The notes beneath the pieces are model-generated. The model was not told the origin of the DNA. It saw only the letters and a program-made list of their open reading frames with translations, and made no database searches. From an uncultured Verrucomicrobia subdivision 3 bacterium (GTDB taxonomy: Bacteria > Verrucomicrobiota > Verrucomicrobiia > Limisphaerales > UBA11358), in contig CAIXUZ010000060.1 of assembly GCA_903922735.1 (NCBI GenBank), positions 1-64,000 on the forward strand: a stretch of 64,000 bases of DNA, read 5' to 3'. Position 1 is the first letter of the stretch; each line of letters starts with the position of its first letter. This document shows, in pieces, positions 14,508 through 22,792 of the stretch. Both the position numbers and the translations under genes were made by a program.

Positions 14508-17315
14508 TCACGGGCCAAACTGGAATCTCAGTTTTAGTGAATATTGGCCGGTGGCCACATTCTGCCGGCTTTCCGGACCAACGTCTTTCGCGGCGGTAAA
14601 TTTATTGCCAATGGGAGCAATGCCATGCAGGAAGGAAAGATTCCCCTCGGGAAACGCCGCAATTGCCTTCTTCGGCTCCTCGCCGAAATTCGGCGTGCCC
14701 ACGCGCAAAAACACATCCGGCGTTTCGGTCAGCACCGTAAAACGACCCGCCCCGGTGGTGAAATTCGCCCAGACAACGTCGCTAAAATAACCTTTGAACT
14801 CGGGGTAATCCCATTGTTTGCCCGGAATGGGATCGTTGAAAGCCGTGCGCCAGACATCCACTTTAACCCCGGGCAGACGGTTTTTCCAAACGCGATAGGG
14901 GCCGTTTCCCAGCCAGGTTTTCTCGCGCAGCTCCGCCTCCGGAAAGTCGAAAGTGATGCCCATATAATCATACGAGCCCGTGAGCGCATAGCGGCAATCC
15001 AACTGCAGCTCCCCGGAAGGTTTCACAACCCAAGTCCACCGCAGCGGCCCCCGCCGGGCGGTCACCTGATAATCCGCGCCCACCGCTGCGTGCTGCACCT
15101 TCGCGGGAGGTTCATTCGAGGCCGCCGGTGCGAGCCGGGGGCCGTTGGCCAGCGGATAATTCGCACCCCCTTGCTGAACGCCGAGCAAGCGTCCCGTGTT
15201 AAGATCAAACCGCGCACGCAATTCGCCGGCTTTGACCTCCAGCACCGAGCCAGACACACGCGCATTCACCCGGGATTGGGCGGGCGGGGATGACAAGGCA
15301 CTGGTGATTTGCAGTGGTGATTTCAACCGCCACGACCACGTCCACAACTCCTCGCCGGCGGGTCCAAGCGCAGTCAGATAAAGCACATCGCTCTCCTGCC
15401 AATCTTCCGGAAGCGACAGCTTGAGCGTTCCGTGCTGGCCGGGGGCAATGTCCGGGCCGGCCGATTCACCGGTGGCACGCGAAACATGACCCGCCTTGAC
15501 TTCACCCGGTTTGCGAAAGCTGGCCAGTTGCCACACAAAGCGGCACTGGCTCAAACTTGTGAAACTGTATCGGTTCTGGACCTCAATCGTGCCATCGAAT
15601 TTTTTAGGCAAGGCCTTGTTCAACACCCGCACCGGCGACCAAAGTTCCTTAATGGTGTAAAAACTTCCCTCCTTCTCGCGATAGGGACCGACAATCCCGT
15701 CCGGCGCCAGATTGCCGGCACAATCAATGATTCCACCCTGATCCGTGCGCACCACACCTTCGTCCACCAACGACCAGAGGAAACCGCCGGCGCCATAAGG
15801 CGACGCCCGCATCTCGCGCCAGTAATCCCGCAGACCCGCGCCCAGGCCGCCGTCATAAAGGCCATGGAGAAATTCCGTGGGCAGATACAAATCACCGGTC
15901 ACATAATGTCTATGGCCCCGGTCGGTGATGGCTTTGCCGGCCAGCAGCGCCACATGATCGGCATACGTGCGATAGTGCGCCGTGTTGATGCCCTGATTGG
16001 ATTCCCACGGATGCAGCACGGTGCGGCGCTGCGGGTCATAAAACCAAAAATCCGCGTCGATTTCCGTATTCCATCCGCCCTCGTTGCCGTTGTCCCAAAA
16101 CAGAATGCTCGGATGGTTCACGTCGCGCATGACCATTTGCCGGACCAGCCGCCGGCCCACGGTCGTATCGTAGGGCGGCGTCTGCCAGCCGGCCAATTCG
16201 TCCAGAACGTAAAGCCCCAATTCGTCACACGCTTCAAGAAAGTCAACATCCGGCGGATAATGCGACATGCGCGCGGCGTTCATATTCATCGACTTCATCA
16301 AGCGCACGTCATTGAAACACACTTCGCGGCTGAGGCAACGACCCGAGTCCGGCCAGAAAGAGTGCCGGTTCGCACCCTGCAACAGGATGCGCTGGCCGTT
16401 CAGGAACAGGCCTTGCTTCGCCCGCACCTCGAAAGTGCGAAAGCCAAACCGGGTGCGCAAGGTGTGCAACGGCTGACCCTCGCGCTCGAGGGTCACCTCG
16501 GCTTGATACAAATTGGGCGTCTCCGCCGACCACAACGCCGGCCCCTCCACCTGCGTGAGCAGTGTAACACTGGAGTTCGTGCCGACCGGCACCGCCGCAC
16601 TGACCGGTTCACCCACCGGCCTGCCGTCGCGCGTGAGGAGGCGAACGGTGGCGCTGGCCGGAGCCGTGATGCCCTGGCAATGAACATCCAGACGGAAACT
16701 GCCATCGGCGCGGGCGTCCACCGCCGTCCATTCAATAAACGATGGCGGCGCCATTTCGAGATACACCGGGCGATAGATGCCGCCATACAACCAGTAATCC
16801 GACTCCCGCTCCGCGGCCTCCACGCTGGCATTGGCGGACACCTTGCTGACGTTCACTTCCAGCAGATTCGTGACGCCGTATTTCACGAGTCCCGTCAGTT
16901 CGTATTTGAAGCGATAGAAACCCCCTTGATGGATCGGGCCGGCGGGCTGGCCGTTCACCAGCACTTCGGTATCGGTCATCGAGCCTTCAAAAACAATGAA
17001 CACGCGCTGCCCCAGCCACGCCGCCGGAACCTCAAAGTCACGCCGATACCGGCCGATCTCCTTGTGCTTCTTCGCCATCGGATCATGCCCGTAGTTGTAG
17101 CCGCCAAACCCTTGCAGTTCCCAGTTGGAGGGGACATTGATGTTCGTCCAATAGCCGCTGCTGCGACCTTCGGTGCAGAAAAAATCCCAGCGCACGGCAT
17201 CATCCTTGCCGCGACCGGAGAGATAAAACCGCTGGGTTTCGGTTGCCGCCGGAGCCGATGCCGCAATCAAGCCCAACCCTAAACTGACCGCCAGAACGAG
17301 GACGCCTAGTTTCAT
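14508..17315 (-). CDS. Glycoside hydrolase family 2, beta-galactosidase-like, secreted
   Basis: This is a 935-residue GH2 enzyme with a Sec signal (MKLGVLVLAVSLGLGLIAAS). The sugar-binding jelly-roll domain (to about 190) carries NINVPSNWELQGFG and DTEVLVNGQPAG, an Ig-like domain follows, then the TIM barrel. The probable acid/base Glu is in DNGNEGGWN (about residue 410). The probable nucleophile is the Glu of PTEFLHGLYDGGLG (about 480), by alignment with LacZ's CEYAHAMGN. The C-terminal domain resembles Bgal_small_N. It would release beta-galactose or a related sugar in the periplasm or outside. It is 62 bp upstream of phr on the same strand. Confidence 0.9.
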   Translation of the reverse strand: MKLGVLVLAVSLGLGLIAASAPAATETQRFYLSGRGKDDAVRWDFFCTEGRSSGYWTNINVPSNWELQGFGGYNYGHDPMAKKHKEIGRYRRDFEVPAAWLGQRVFIVFEGSMTDTEVLVNGQPAGPIHQGGFYRFKYELTGLVKYGVTNLLEVNVSKVSANASVEAAERESDYWLYGGIYRPVYLEMAPPSFIEWTAVDARADGSFRLDVHCQGITAPASATVRLLTRDGRPVGEPVSAAVPVGTNSSVTLLTQVEGPALWSAETPNLYQAEVTLEREGQPLHTLRTRFGFRTFEVRAKQGLFLNGQRILLQGANRHSFWPDSGRCLSREVCFNDVRLMKSMNMNAARMSHYPPDVDFLEACDELGLYVLDELAGWQTPPYDTTVGRRLVRQMVMRDVNHPSILFWDNGNEGGWNTEIDADFWFYDPQRRTVLHPWESNQGINTAHYRTYADHVALLAGKAITDRGHRHYVTGDLYLPTEFLHGLYDGGLGAGLRDYWREMRASPYGAGGFLWSLVDEGVVRTDQGGIIDCAGNLAPDGIVGPYREKEGSFYTIKELWSPVRVLNKALPKKFDGTIEVQNRYSFTSLSQCRFVWQLASFRKPGEVKAGHVSRATGESAGPDIAPGQHGTLKLSLPEDWQESDVLYLTALGPAGEELWTWSWRLKSPLQITSALSSPPAQSRVNARVSGSVLEVKAGELRARFDLNTGRLLGVQQGGANYPLANGPRLAPAASNEPPAKVQHAAVGADYQVTARRGPLRWTWVVKPSGELQLDCRYALTGSYDYMGITFDFPEAELREKTWLGNGPYRVWKNRLPGVKVDVWRTAFNDPIPGKQWDYPEFKGYFSDVVWANFTTGAGRFTVLTETPDVFLRVGTPNFGEEPKKAIAAFPEGNLSFLHGIAPIGNKFTAAKDVGPESRQNVATGQYSLKLRFQFGP

Positions 17316-17364
17316 GATGTTCCCGATATTATTGAAGAAACAGCCACGGGGAAGAATGAATTTT

Positions 17365-17631
17365 CTAATTCGCCCCCGGATTCATTTTCTTCAATCCGAC
17401 TTCGTGCGCGATGTCGCTGAACTCCGCATGGCTGACTTCTTCGAGCCGCTTGCCGCGGGCTTTGAGCTTTTCATTGATCTTGATGGCCTTCTCGGTCATC
17501 TCCTCGTGCGTGTCCTTGGTGCCGCCAAGGAGGAGGAAATTATCGCCCTTGGTCACGCGCTTGTGCCCATCGGAATCCAGGCCCAGGCCGAGCAGCGCGG
17601 CCTTGCGTTTAGGTTTTTTGGCGTTGGCCAT
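17365..17631 (-). CDS. Small conserved protein with MANAKKPKRK start
   Basis: This is an 88-residue, Lys-rich cytosolic protein starting MANAKKPKRKAALLGLGLDS; the ATG was placed at 17631, two codons inside the longest frame. It has a charged C-terminal half (THEEMTEKAIKINEKLKARG, then KRLEEVSHAEFSDIAHEVG), probably helical. I recognise no family. It is the intact parent of a 5' module that recurs before two other genes (20982-21124 and 21791-21830). The upstream DNA is part of that repeated module, so the promoter probably lies there. Confidence 0.7.
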   Translation of the reverse strand: MANAKKPKRKAALLGLGLDSDGHKRVTKGDNFLLLGGTKDTHEEMTEKAIKINEKLKARGKRLEEVSHAEFSDIAHEVGLKKMNPGAN

Positions 17632-17673
17632 GCACAAAGTTAAAGCCCGCGGGCGGACGGGTCAAGAACGGCA
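17531..17673. repeat. 5' module repeat, copy A (promoter side plus first codons)
   Basis: This 143-bp stretch covers the first 33 or so codons of the small gene and about 42 bp upstream of its ATG. It aligns over its full length, with no obvious gap, to 20982-21124. Differences are scattered single bases. The upstream part (AAAGCCCGCGGGCGGACGGG, then TCAAGAACGGCA) is nearly identical in both copies. Confidence 0.85.
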
Positions 17674-17863
17674 CGGACGAAACCTCCGCCACGATTATAT
17701 TCACGGCGAGCTGAGACGGTAGAACCGGCGCGGGAAATTGGTTCACTACGGATCAGTGAAATAAGATGGGACCGGCAAGATTGGCGCAAGCTTCCACCCT
17801 CAGGCCCAGGACATAGGCACCCTTCAAATATGAAAAAAACTCCTCCGCGCGCCAGCACCTGGA

Positions 17864-20800
17864 TCACGGTGACACGGTCACGCGGTAAAACCGCGCGGGG
17901 CCGTTGCTGGTGGCATCCGTGATGCCAATCGTAGTATTGGTGCCCAGAATCGGCGAACCAAGATTCTGCCAGGAACCGGTGACGAGGTTGGTCCGGTATT
18001 GAACCTGGTAATGCGGTCCCGGCAGCGAATTCCAGTTGAAGAAGACCACTTTGTTTGAATAGGTCGTGCTGGTGAGGGTCGGCGATGGGAAGGTGGAACA
18101 GCAATTGGTCGTGGTGGTAGATGTGAGAAATTTCAAGCTCCAGCCGTTGGAGATGCTGCCGAAATCCTGAGCATAAAAATCCTCGACGTAGAGCGACCAA
18201 GTCCCATTTGGCGAAACCGCCAACGGTGCAAGAGTGCTGCCGTAAGGACTGGCGGGAGCCGGAGAATTGAAAACATCGCCGCTGGAAAAATCCGTCGGCA
18301 GATAGGTGCCGCTGGCGATGGCGCCCGAAGGTAGCGAAGCACTGGCGCTGTCGTCAAACGTCACGGTGATACCGCTGATGGCCGAACTGCCGCCCGCGCC
18401 GCCATCCAGTTTCACTTTTTGCCCACCCGGCCCGACAAGGAGCATGCTCACATCGCTGGGAAACGTGTGCCACCAGCCGTTGAGGGTGGCGGTGACTTTG
18501 CTCACCGGCGCGCTGACGCCGGAAACGGCGATGGTGGCTGGATACGGCGTGGCGCTGGCGTTATCATTGATGGTAATGGCGCTGGCGCTGTTAAAAATCT
18601 GGGTGACCACCGTGGTCTGGACGACACCCAGGACAAAAACGCTCGACACCACTCCCATGCTGGAGGCGCCATCCGCGAGGCGCACCATGCCCGTCACCGA
18701 ACCGCCGCAGTTTCCCGCCGGAATGAACGAGAAAGAGCGCGTGACGTTACCGCCCGCACTGATAACGCCGTACGTTTGCGCGGCACTGGGATAAAAGACG
18801 CCGTTGGTCTTGAGCAGCGTGGCCACGAGATTGGTCGTCGGCGCGGTCCCGTAATTCGACAGCGTCCAGTTGACCGTGACGGTTTCATACGGATCAATCG
18901 CGCCATTGGTCGGGGTGCAGGACTCCGCGACGAGCGCCGTTCCCGCCAACTGGACCAGTGGCACCGGGCTGCCGGGAGTGATCGCAAAATCGCCCCGGCT
19001 GATGTGGTAGAAAATATTGCCGGTCCCCTGTACCAAGATGCGACCGTGCGTGCTGACAAGGTTGGGGAGCACGACGCTCGCGGAACCGACGTTGGGGACA
19101 TTCGACGCGAGGAGAAATTGAAACGCCTGTCCGCTGTTGGTGGAAAGCAGGATGTTCACCCCGGCGGCATTAATCGGCGAACTCGCGGTGCCGGCGACGT
19201 TCCACGTGACGGTCCGCGCGCCCGACCAGTTAACGTTCGTCGTGGGGGCGGTGACGACAAACGGCCCGGTGCCGCTGACCGAGGTAACCGTCATTTGCGC
19301 ATCCGCCACGCCGCCGCCGCCCGCGCGATTGTCGCGCGCGGTAACGCGAAACTTCATCGTGCGACTCGTGGTGGGAAGAATTTCCTGGTTCCAGTTCGTC
19401 CCCGCCAGAACGCTCGACAACTTTGGAACATAACGCGACGGTGAATTTGAAGGCATGAACGGCCGGAAGAGCGGGCTGGCGCCATTGTCCGCGGCAGTGA
19501 GGGCGGTGGCCGCGCCCAAATCCATTTCCTCCCAGCCATACGTCAGGGTGTCGCCGTTGGGATCGCTGCCCGTGGCGGTCAAGACGAACGGCGTGGAGGC
19601 CGGGATGGTGTAGTTTGCGCCGGCGCTGACCGTCGGCGCGCTGTTGCCCGTGGCCGTAGACACCGCACAGCTTGAACCGCTGCCGGTCGTGGTGTAGGCC
19701 TGAATCTCATCCAGGCTGATGCCGTGAAAAAACGGATCGCTATGCGGCTGCAAATCATCCGGCGCACAGATGCCCGCATAAGCCATGATGGTCAGGCCGC
19801 TGCCCGGTTCGTAAGCCGTGGAGGCATTGCGGTTGCCGCCGCCGCAACTGTTATTCGTGCTGTTGAATGTATGATTCGCGCCGAACTGATGCCCCATCTC
19901 GTGGGCGACGTAATCAATCCAAAACGCATCGCCGTTCGGCGAGCTGGAACCGGTCACGCCTTGGGCCTTTCTGCTGGTGCAGACCACGCCCAAGCCCGCG
20001 ATGCCGCCGCCCCCCGTGCTGAACACATGGCCGATGTCATAATTCCCCGAGCCGATCACCGCATCCACCGTGGTCTGGTTCTGGGTGAGCATGGCGTTGC
20101 CATCCGTATTGGAATACGGATCCGTCGCGCTATTGGTATAGACCAGCAGATTATTATTCGCGACCAGCACCATGCGGATGGCCAGCTCGGTTTCATAAAC
20201 GCCGTCCACGCGGTTCACGGCGGCGACGATCGCGGCCATCGCATTCGACACCGTGCCGCCGAAATAGGCCGCATATTCGCCGGTGCAGGCCACGGCCAGC
20301 CGATACGTGCGCAGCGTGGCACCGGACTGGACTTTGTTCGCCACCGCGCCCGGCGCCGCGCCGGTGCCGCCGACGCCTTTCCCGTCCGTCGGGCCGCCCG
20401 CCGTCAGACAATTCCAGTCGTCGAAGGCTTTGGCATAATCCCGTTTGAAATAGCTCACATGATATACCGCATCGCCGCGATAGGCCGGGTCCACATACAC
20501 CGCGCCGCGCGGCGACAACACCTGCGCGTGGAATCCCGCCGGCGAAACATCCAGCCGCACCGAGGCCTGCGGATCATCAAGGCCCTGGCCGGCGTAGGTT
20601 TTGATTTCGGGAAACTTCGCCGCCAGTTCCGGCGCCATCACCGGCGCTTCCACCACGGTGAACCGCGCCAGCGTGCCATCCGGCATCGGCAATTCCATCT
20701 CCGTGCCGATCGTTTTGGCGGCCGACGGTTCAGCCAACCGGACTTTTGCCAGGTTGGTGCGGAGGAGCGCGTGATCCAGCTGAAACATTTCCCCTTGCAA

Positions 20801-20959
20801 CGGCAGCACCTGGCGAACGGCCCCGCCTTTGGCCGCGGGCGGCGCAGCTAAATGAACCCATTCCCTGGCCGGCCGGGCGGATTGAGCCATAGCCAGACTG
20901 CCGGACAACATCACCCCGGCGATGAACAACCGAACCCAAGCGGGCCAAGACCGCTTCAC
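17864..20959 (-). CDS. Secreted reprolysin-like metalloprotease with P-domain
   Basis: From a GTG at 20959 this is a 1031-residue exported protein with a good Sec signal (VKRSWPAWVRLFIAGVMLSG). After a propeptide comes a metzincin catalytic domain: HEMGHQFGANH (zinc His residues and catalytic Glu, about residue 350) and a Met-turn-like IMAYAGICAPDD. Then come beta-sandwich domains, a proprotein-convertase P-domain (SKVTATLNGWWHTFPSDVSM, later GTWSLYVEDFYAQDFG), and a C-terminal LTSTTYSNKVVFFNWNS region that may anchor it. The frame stays open up to an ATG at 21082. That 41-residue extension is a copy of the small gene's N-terminus placed in front of the signal peptide, so I prefer the internal start. 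Confidence 0.85.
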   Translation of the reverse strand: MKRSWPAWVRLFIAGVMLSGSLAMAQSARPAREWVHLAAPPAAKGGAVRQVLPLQGEMFQLDHALLRTNLAKVRLAEPSAAKTIGTEMELPMPDGTLARFTVVEAPVMAPELAAKFPEIKTYAGQGLDDPQASVRLDVSPAGFHAQVLSPRGAVYVDPAYRGDAVYHVSYFKRDYAKAFDDWNCLTAGGPTDGKGVGGTGAAPGAVANKVQSGATLRTYRLAVACTGEYAAYFGGTVSNAMAAIVAAVNRVDGVYETELAIRMVLVANNNLLVYTNSATDPYSNTDGNAMLTQNQTTVDAVIGSGNYDIGHVFSTGGGGIAGLGVVCTSRKAQGVTGSSSPNGDAFWIDYVAHEMGHQFGANHTFNSTNNSCGGGNRNASTAYEPGSGLTIMAYAGICAPDDLQPHSDPFFHGISLDEIQAYTTTGSGSSCAVSTATGNSAPTVSAGANYTIPASTPFVLTATGSDPNGDTLTYGWEEMDLGAATALTAADNGASPLFRPFMPSNSPSRYVPKLSSVLAGTNWNQEILPTTSRTMKFRVTARDNRAGGGGVADAQMTVTSVSGTGPFVVTAPTTNVNWSGARTVTWNVAGTASSPINAAGVNILLSTNSGQAFQFLLASNVPNVGSASVVLPNLVSTHGRILVQGTGNIFYHISRGDFAITPGSPVPLVQLAGTALVAESCTPTNGAIDPYETVTVNWTLSNYGTAPTTNLVATLLKTNGVFYPSAAQTYGVISAGGNVTRSFSFIPAGNCGGSVTGMVRLADGASSMGVVSSVFVLGVVQTTVVTQIFNSASAITINDNASATPYPATIAVSGVSAPVSKVTATLNGWWHTFPSDVSMLLVGPGGQKVKLDGGAGGSSAISGITVTFDDSASASLPSGAIASGTYLPTDFSSGDVFNSPAPASPYGSTLAPLAVSPNGTWSLYVEDFYAQDFGSISNGWSLKFLTSTTTTNCCSTFPSPTLTSTTYSNKVVFFNWNSLPGPHYQVQYRTNLVTGSWQNLGSPILGTNTTIGITDATSNGPARFYRVTVSP

Positions 20960-20981
20960 CGTTTCGCTGACCAATCTTGGG

Positions 20982-21124
20982 AGAAGAAAATTACCGCCCT
21001 GGGCCACGCGCTTGTGGCCATCGGAATCCAAGCCCAAGCCGAGCAGGGCCGCCTTGCGTTTGGGTCTTTTGGCGTTCGCCATGCGCGAAGTTAAAGCCCG
21101 CGGGCGGACGGGTCAAGAACGGCA
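20982..21124. repeat. 5' module repeat, copy B, in front of the metalloprotease
   Basis: This is a 143-bp copy of 17531-17673. It encodes MANAKRPKRKAALLGLGLDS and continues DGHKRVAQGGNFLL in frame with the metalloprotease downstream. It may supply a promoter and start site, or be a decayed duplicate of the small gene truncated by the protease gene. If translation began at 21082, the Sec signal would be buried behind 41 residues. Confidence 0.85.
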
Positions 21125-21203
21125 GGGCGCGAAAATAAAAACGCCGCCACGGCGGTTCCCGGCGGCAGGGAGGAAGGATGGATTGAAACTCAACTGAAAA
21201 AAC

Positions 21204-21518
21204 TCAAAAGCTTAATTCGATAAAATCTCCGGGCTTGAGCGCGTTCACGTTCTCCATGATCCGGCTCGCATGTTTTTGAATTTTCGGCCAACTGGTGGTC
21301 GGTAAAACCAGAATCGCCAGCCGGCGGCCGGCCAGATTTTGCTGGTAGCGCAGGTTTTGGTCGGTCGTGATGAAGACGTCGAAGGATTTTTCGGCGGCGG
21401 CCAGCAAATCGCCGTTGCTCAATTTTGCCCAGCCCATTTCATAAGCCGTGGCAATCTCATGACCGGTCAGTTGCCGGCGCAGCGGCGCGGGGGTGCCATG
21501 ATCAAAAAGAATTTTCAT
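21204..21518 (-). CDS. DUF5615 PIN-like toxin
   Basis: This is a 104-residue protein. The start MKILFDHGTPAPLRRQLTGH matches the DUF5615/Mut7-C-like PIN group, with the first acidic residue in LFDHG and the second Asp in FITTDQNLRYQQNL. The C-terminal half is short. PIN proteins of this type act as RNases when freed from the antitoxin. It begins 9 bp after the stop of the DUF433 gene, so the two should be cotranscribed, antitoxin first. Toxicity is inferred from family and pairing. Confidence 0.85.
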   Translation of the reverse strand: MKILFDHGTPAPLRRQLTGHEIATAYEMGWAKLSNGDLLAAAEKSFDVFITTDQNLRYQQNLAGRRLAILVLPTTSWPKIQKHASRIMENVNALKPGDFIELSF

Positions 21519-21527
21519 GCGCCTGAC

Positions 21528-21746
21528 TTACGCCGCCAGCAGGCTTTGCTCCGCGTGTTCCAGCACGGCCTCCACCTGTTCGCGGGCCACGCCCGGGAAC
21601 CATTCGAGAAAATTGTCCACCGTCGCCCCGTCCTCCAGATTTTCAAACAAGGCCGCCACCGGCACCCGCGTGCCTTTAAACAGCCAGGCACCGCTGACTT
21701 TTCCGGCGATGCGTTCTACTCCCCGACATTGGCTCCAATCCAGCAT
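21528..21746 (-). CDS. DUF433 antitoxin
   Basis: From the ATG at 21746 this is a 72-residue protein, MLDWSQCRGVERIAGKVSGA, continuing into the DUF433 core FKGTRVPVAALFENLEDGAT and ending FLEWFPGVAREQVEAVLEHA. DUF433 proteins carry a short winged HTH-like fold and pair with DUF5615 toxins. The frame also extends to an ATG at 21818, which adds 24 residues beginning MANAKKPKRTSALA; that is copy C of the 5' module. Either start is possible. The internal one matches the usual family N-terminus. Confidence 0.85.
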   Translation of the reverse strand: MLDWSQCRGVERIAGKVSGAWLFKGTRVPVAALFENLEDGATVDNFLEWFPGVAREQVEAVLEHAEQSLLAA

Positions 21747-21790
21747 GGTCAAACCATAACTTTGAACCTCCTCCGTGGCAAGGGCTGAGG

Positions 21791-21830
21791 TGCGTTTAGG
21801 TTTTTTGGCGTTCGCCATGCGCGAAGTTAA
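21791..21830. repeat. 5' module repeat, copy C, shared start of two divergent genes
   Basis: This 40-bp segment is nearly identical to the centre of copies A and B (TGCGTTTAGGTTTTTTGGCG, then TTCGCCATGCGCGAAGTTAA). The CATG in it gives an ATG on both strands: MANAKKPKR on the minus strand (21818) and MREVNAK on the plus strand (21817). Homology ends just after GAAGTTAA. Confidence 0.8.
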
Positions 21831-22062
21831 CGCCAAGGTTATTGGCCAGCATGGACAAGTGCGTGACTCATTGGAAAAACAACTGGCGGCATTCCTGCGC
21901 AAGAAGCGCGGCGAGATGACGTTTGCCCAGTTTTCCCAAAAGCTCGGACTGCCCACCTCAACGCTGCATCGCCTGGAACAATGCCAGCAGAGCATCACGC
22001 TGGGCCGTCTTCAGCAAATCATGCAGCGTTTGAAATGCGGCTTGTCGGATATTTTCCATTGA
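21817..22062 (+). CDS. XRE-like HTH transcriptional regulator
   Basis: This is an 81-residue protein starting MREVNAKVIGQHGQVRDSLE (ATG 21817). Residues 25-78 form a Cro/CI-type HTH: QLAAFLRKKRGEMTFAQFSQ, then KLGLPTSTLHRLEQCQQSIT with the recognition helix at STLHRLEQ, and LGRLQQIMQRLKCGLSDIFH. It is divergent from the DUF433/DUF5615 pair, and its start overlaps the possible long start of the antitoxin gene. It may autoregulate that pair, making a three-gene toxin-antitoxin unit. That role is inferred only from position. Confidence 0.8.
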   Translation: MREVNAKVIGQHGQVRDSLEKQLAAFLRKKRGEMTFAQFSQKLGLPTSTLHRLEQCQQSITLGRLQQIMQRLKCGLSDIFH

Positions 22063-22094
22063 GCCTGCCCCGCCCAGCGCCATCGGCGCGGCAT

Positions 22095-22240
22095 CTTTGT
22101 AGAAACCCAGCCCAAATGAAACCCAGCCCCGTCGGGGCGGCATATTCCCGGACGATGCCGCTCCGACGGAGCTTGGAGATTAATTATTCTGGTTTCTACA
22201 AATATGCCAGCCCTGACGGGCTTGGGTGTGGCGGGGTGGT
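22095..22240. repeat. Dispersed repeat with GCCCCGTCGGGGC hairpin
   Basis: This stretch after the HTH gene contains AACCCAGCCCCGTCGGGGCG, CCGCTCCGACGGAGC and TTTCTACAAATATGCCAGCC, with several short inverted repeats. AAACCCAGCC occurs twice and the TTTGTAGAAACC / GGTTTCTACAAA arms bracket it (about 22096 and 22190). It looks like a small non-autonomous repeat element. No gene was found between 22063 and 22792. Confidence 0.55.
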
Positions 22241-22416
22241 GCTGCCGCGCTGCCACCAGGCAAACCAGCAGGTTTGCCCTACCATTATCATATTCACGCC
22301 GGCGGCGCGCAAGGGACTGCGCGCCCTACCCTAACGTGGGTCGCCCCAGCGAAGATTGGGGTTGTCGAAATACATTTCCGGGTCGGCGGAGTCCCCAATG
22401 GCGGTTCGCATGGGTT

Positions 22417-22752
22417 TTTGGCGAAAAAAACGGGTTTTTTGCGGAAAATGGCCGCTTTTTGCAAAAAAGAGCGCTGTCACTTTTGAAAACTTCGCGGGGA
22501 GAAATGAAAACTGCCCGGGCAGAAATCAAAACTCCTCGAGCAGAAATGGCAACTGCCCGAGGAGAAATGAAAAGGGGCGCGGCACCTGCGGGAACTTCCC
22601 GGGCAGAAATGAAAACTCCCCGAGCAGAAACGGCAACTGCTCGAGGAGGAATGAAAACTCCCCGGGCAGAAACGATAACTTCCCGGGCAGAAATGGGAAG
22701 TGACGGCGGAATCCGGGCGATGGCCCGCGCTCTTTCAGCGGGAACGGCTGGC
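22417..22752. repeat. Phased dyad array 1 (21-bp period)
   Basis: Units of exactly 21 bp run head to tail. Eleven are well conserved from 22480 to 22710, with weaker ones on both sides. Each unit has an A-rich half (GAAATGAAAACT) and a palindromic core of the form CTNCYCGRGNAG, for example CTGCCCGGGCAG, CTCCTCGAGCAG and CTGCTCGAGGAG. Core centres fall at 22516.5 plus multiples of 21. Weak units upstream show GCGG...CCGC and downstream CAGC...GCTG arms in phase. Because 21 is a multiple of 3, frames stay open on both strands, but no start or RBS supports a gene. Confidence 0.9.
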
Positions 22753-22792
22753 TTTTTTCCAAAATATTCCGGCGGCGCCGCACCCTTTCAGT

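Noticed and set aside
15432-17282. Open frame of 616 codons opposite the GH2 gene
   Set aside because: Antisense shadow; the GH2 catalytic motifs lie on the other strand.
22417-22752. CRISPR array
   Set aside because: Units are contiguous at 21 bp with no unique spacers, and no cas genes are present.
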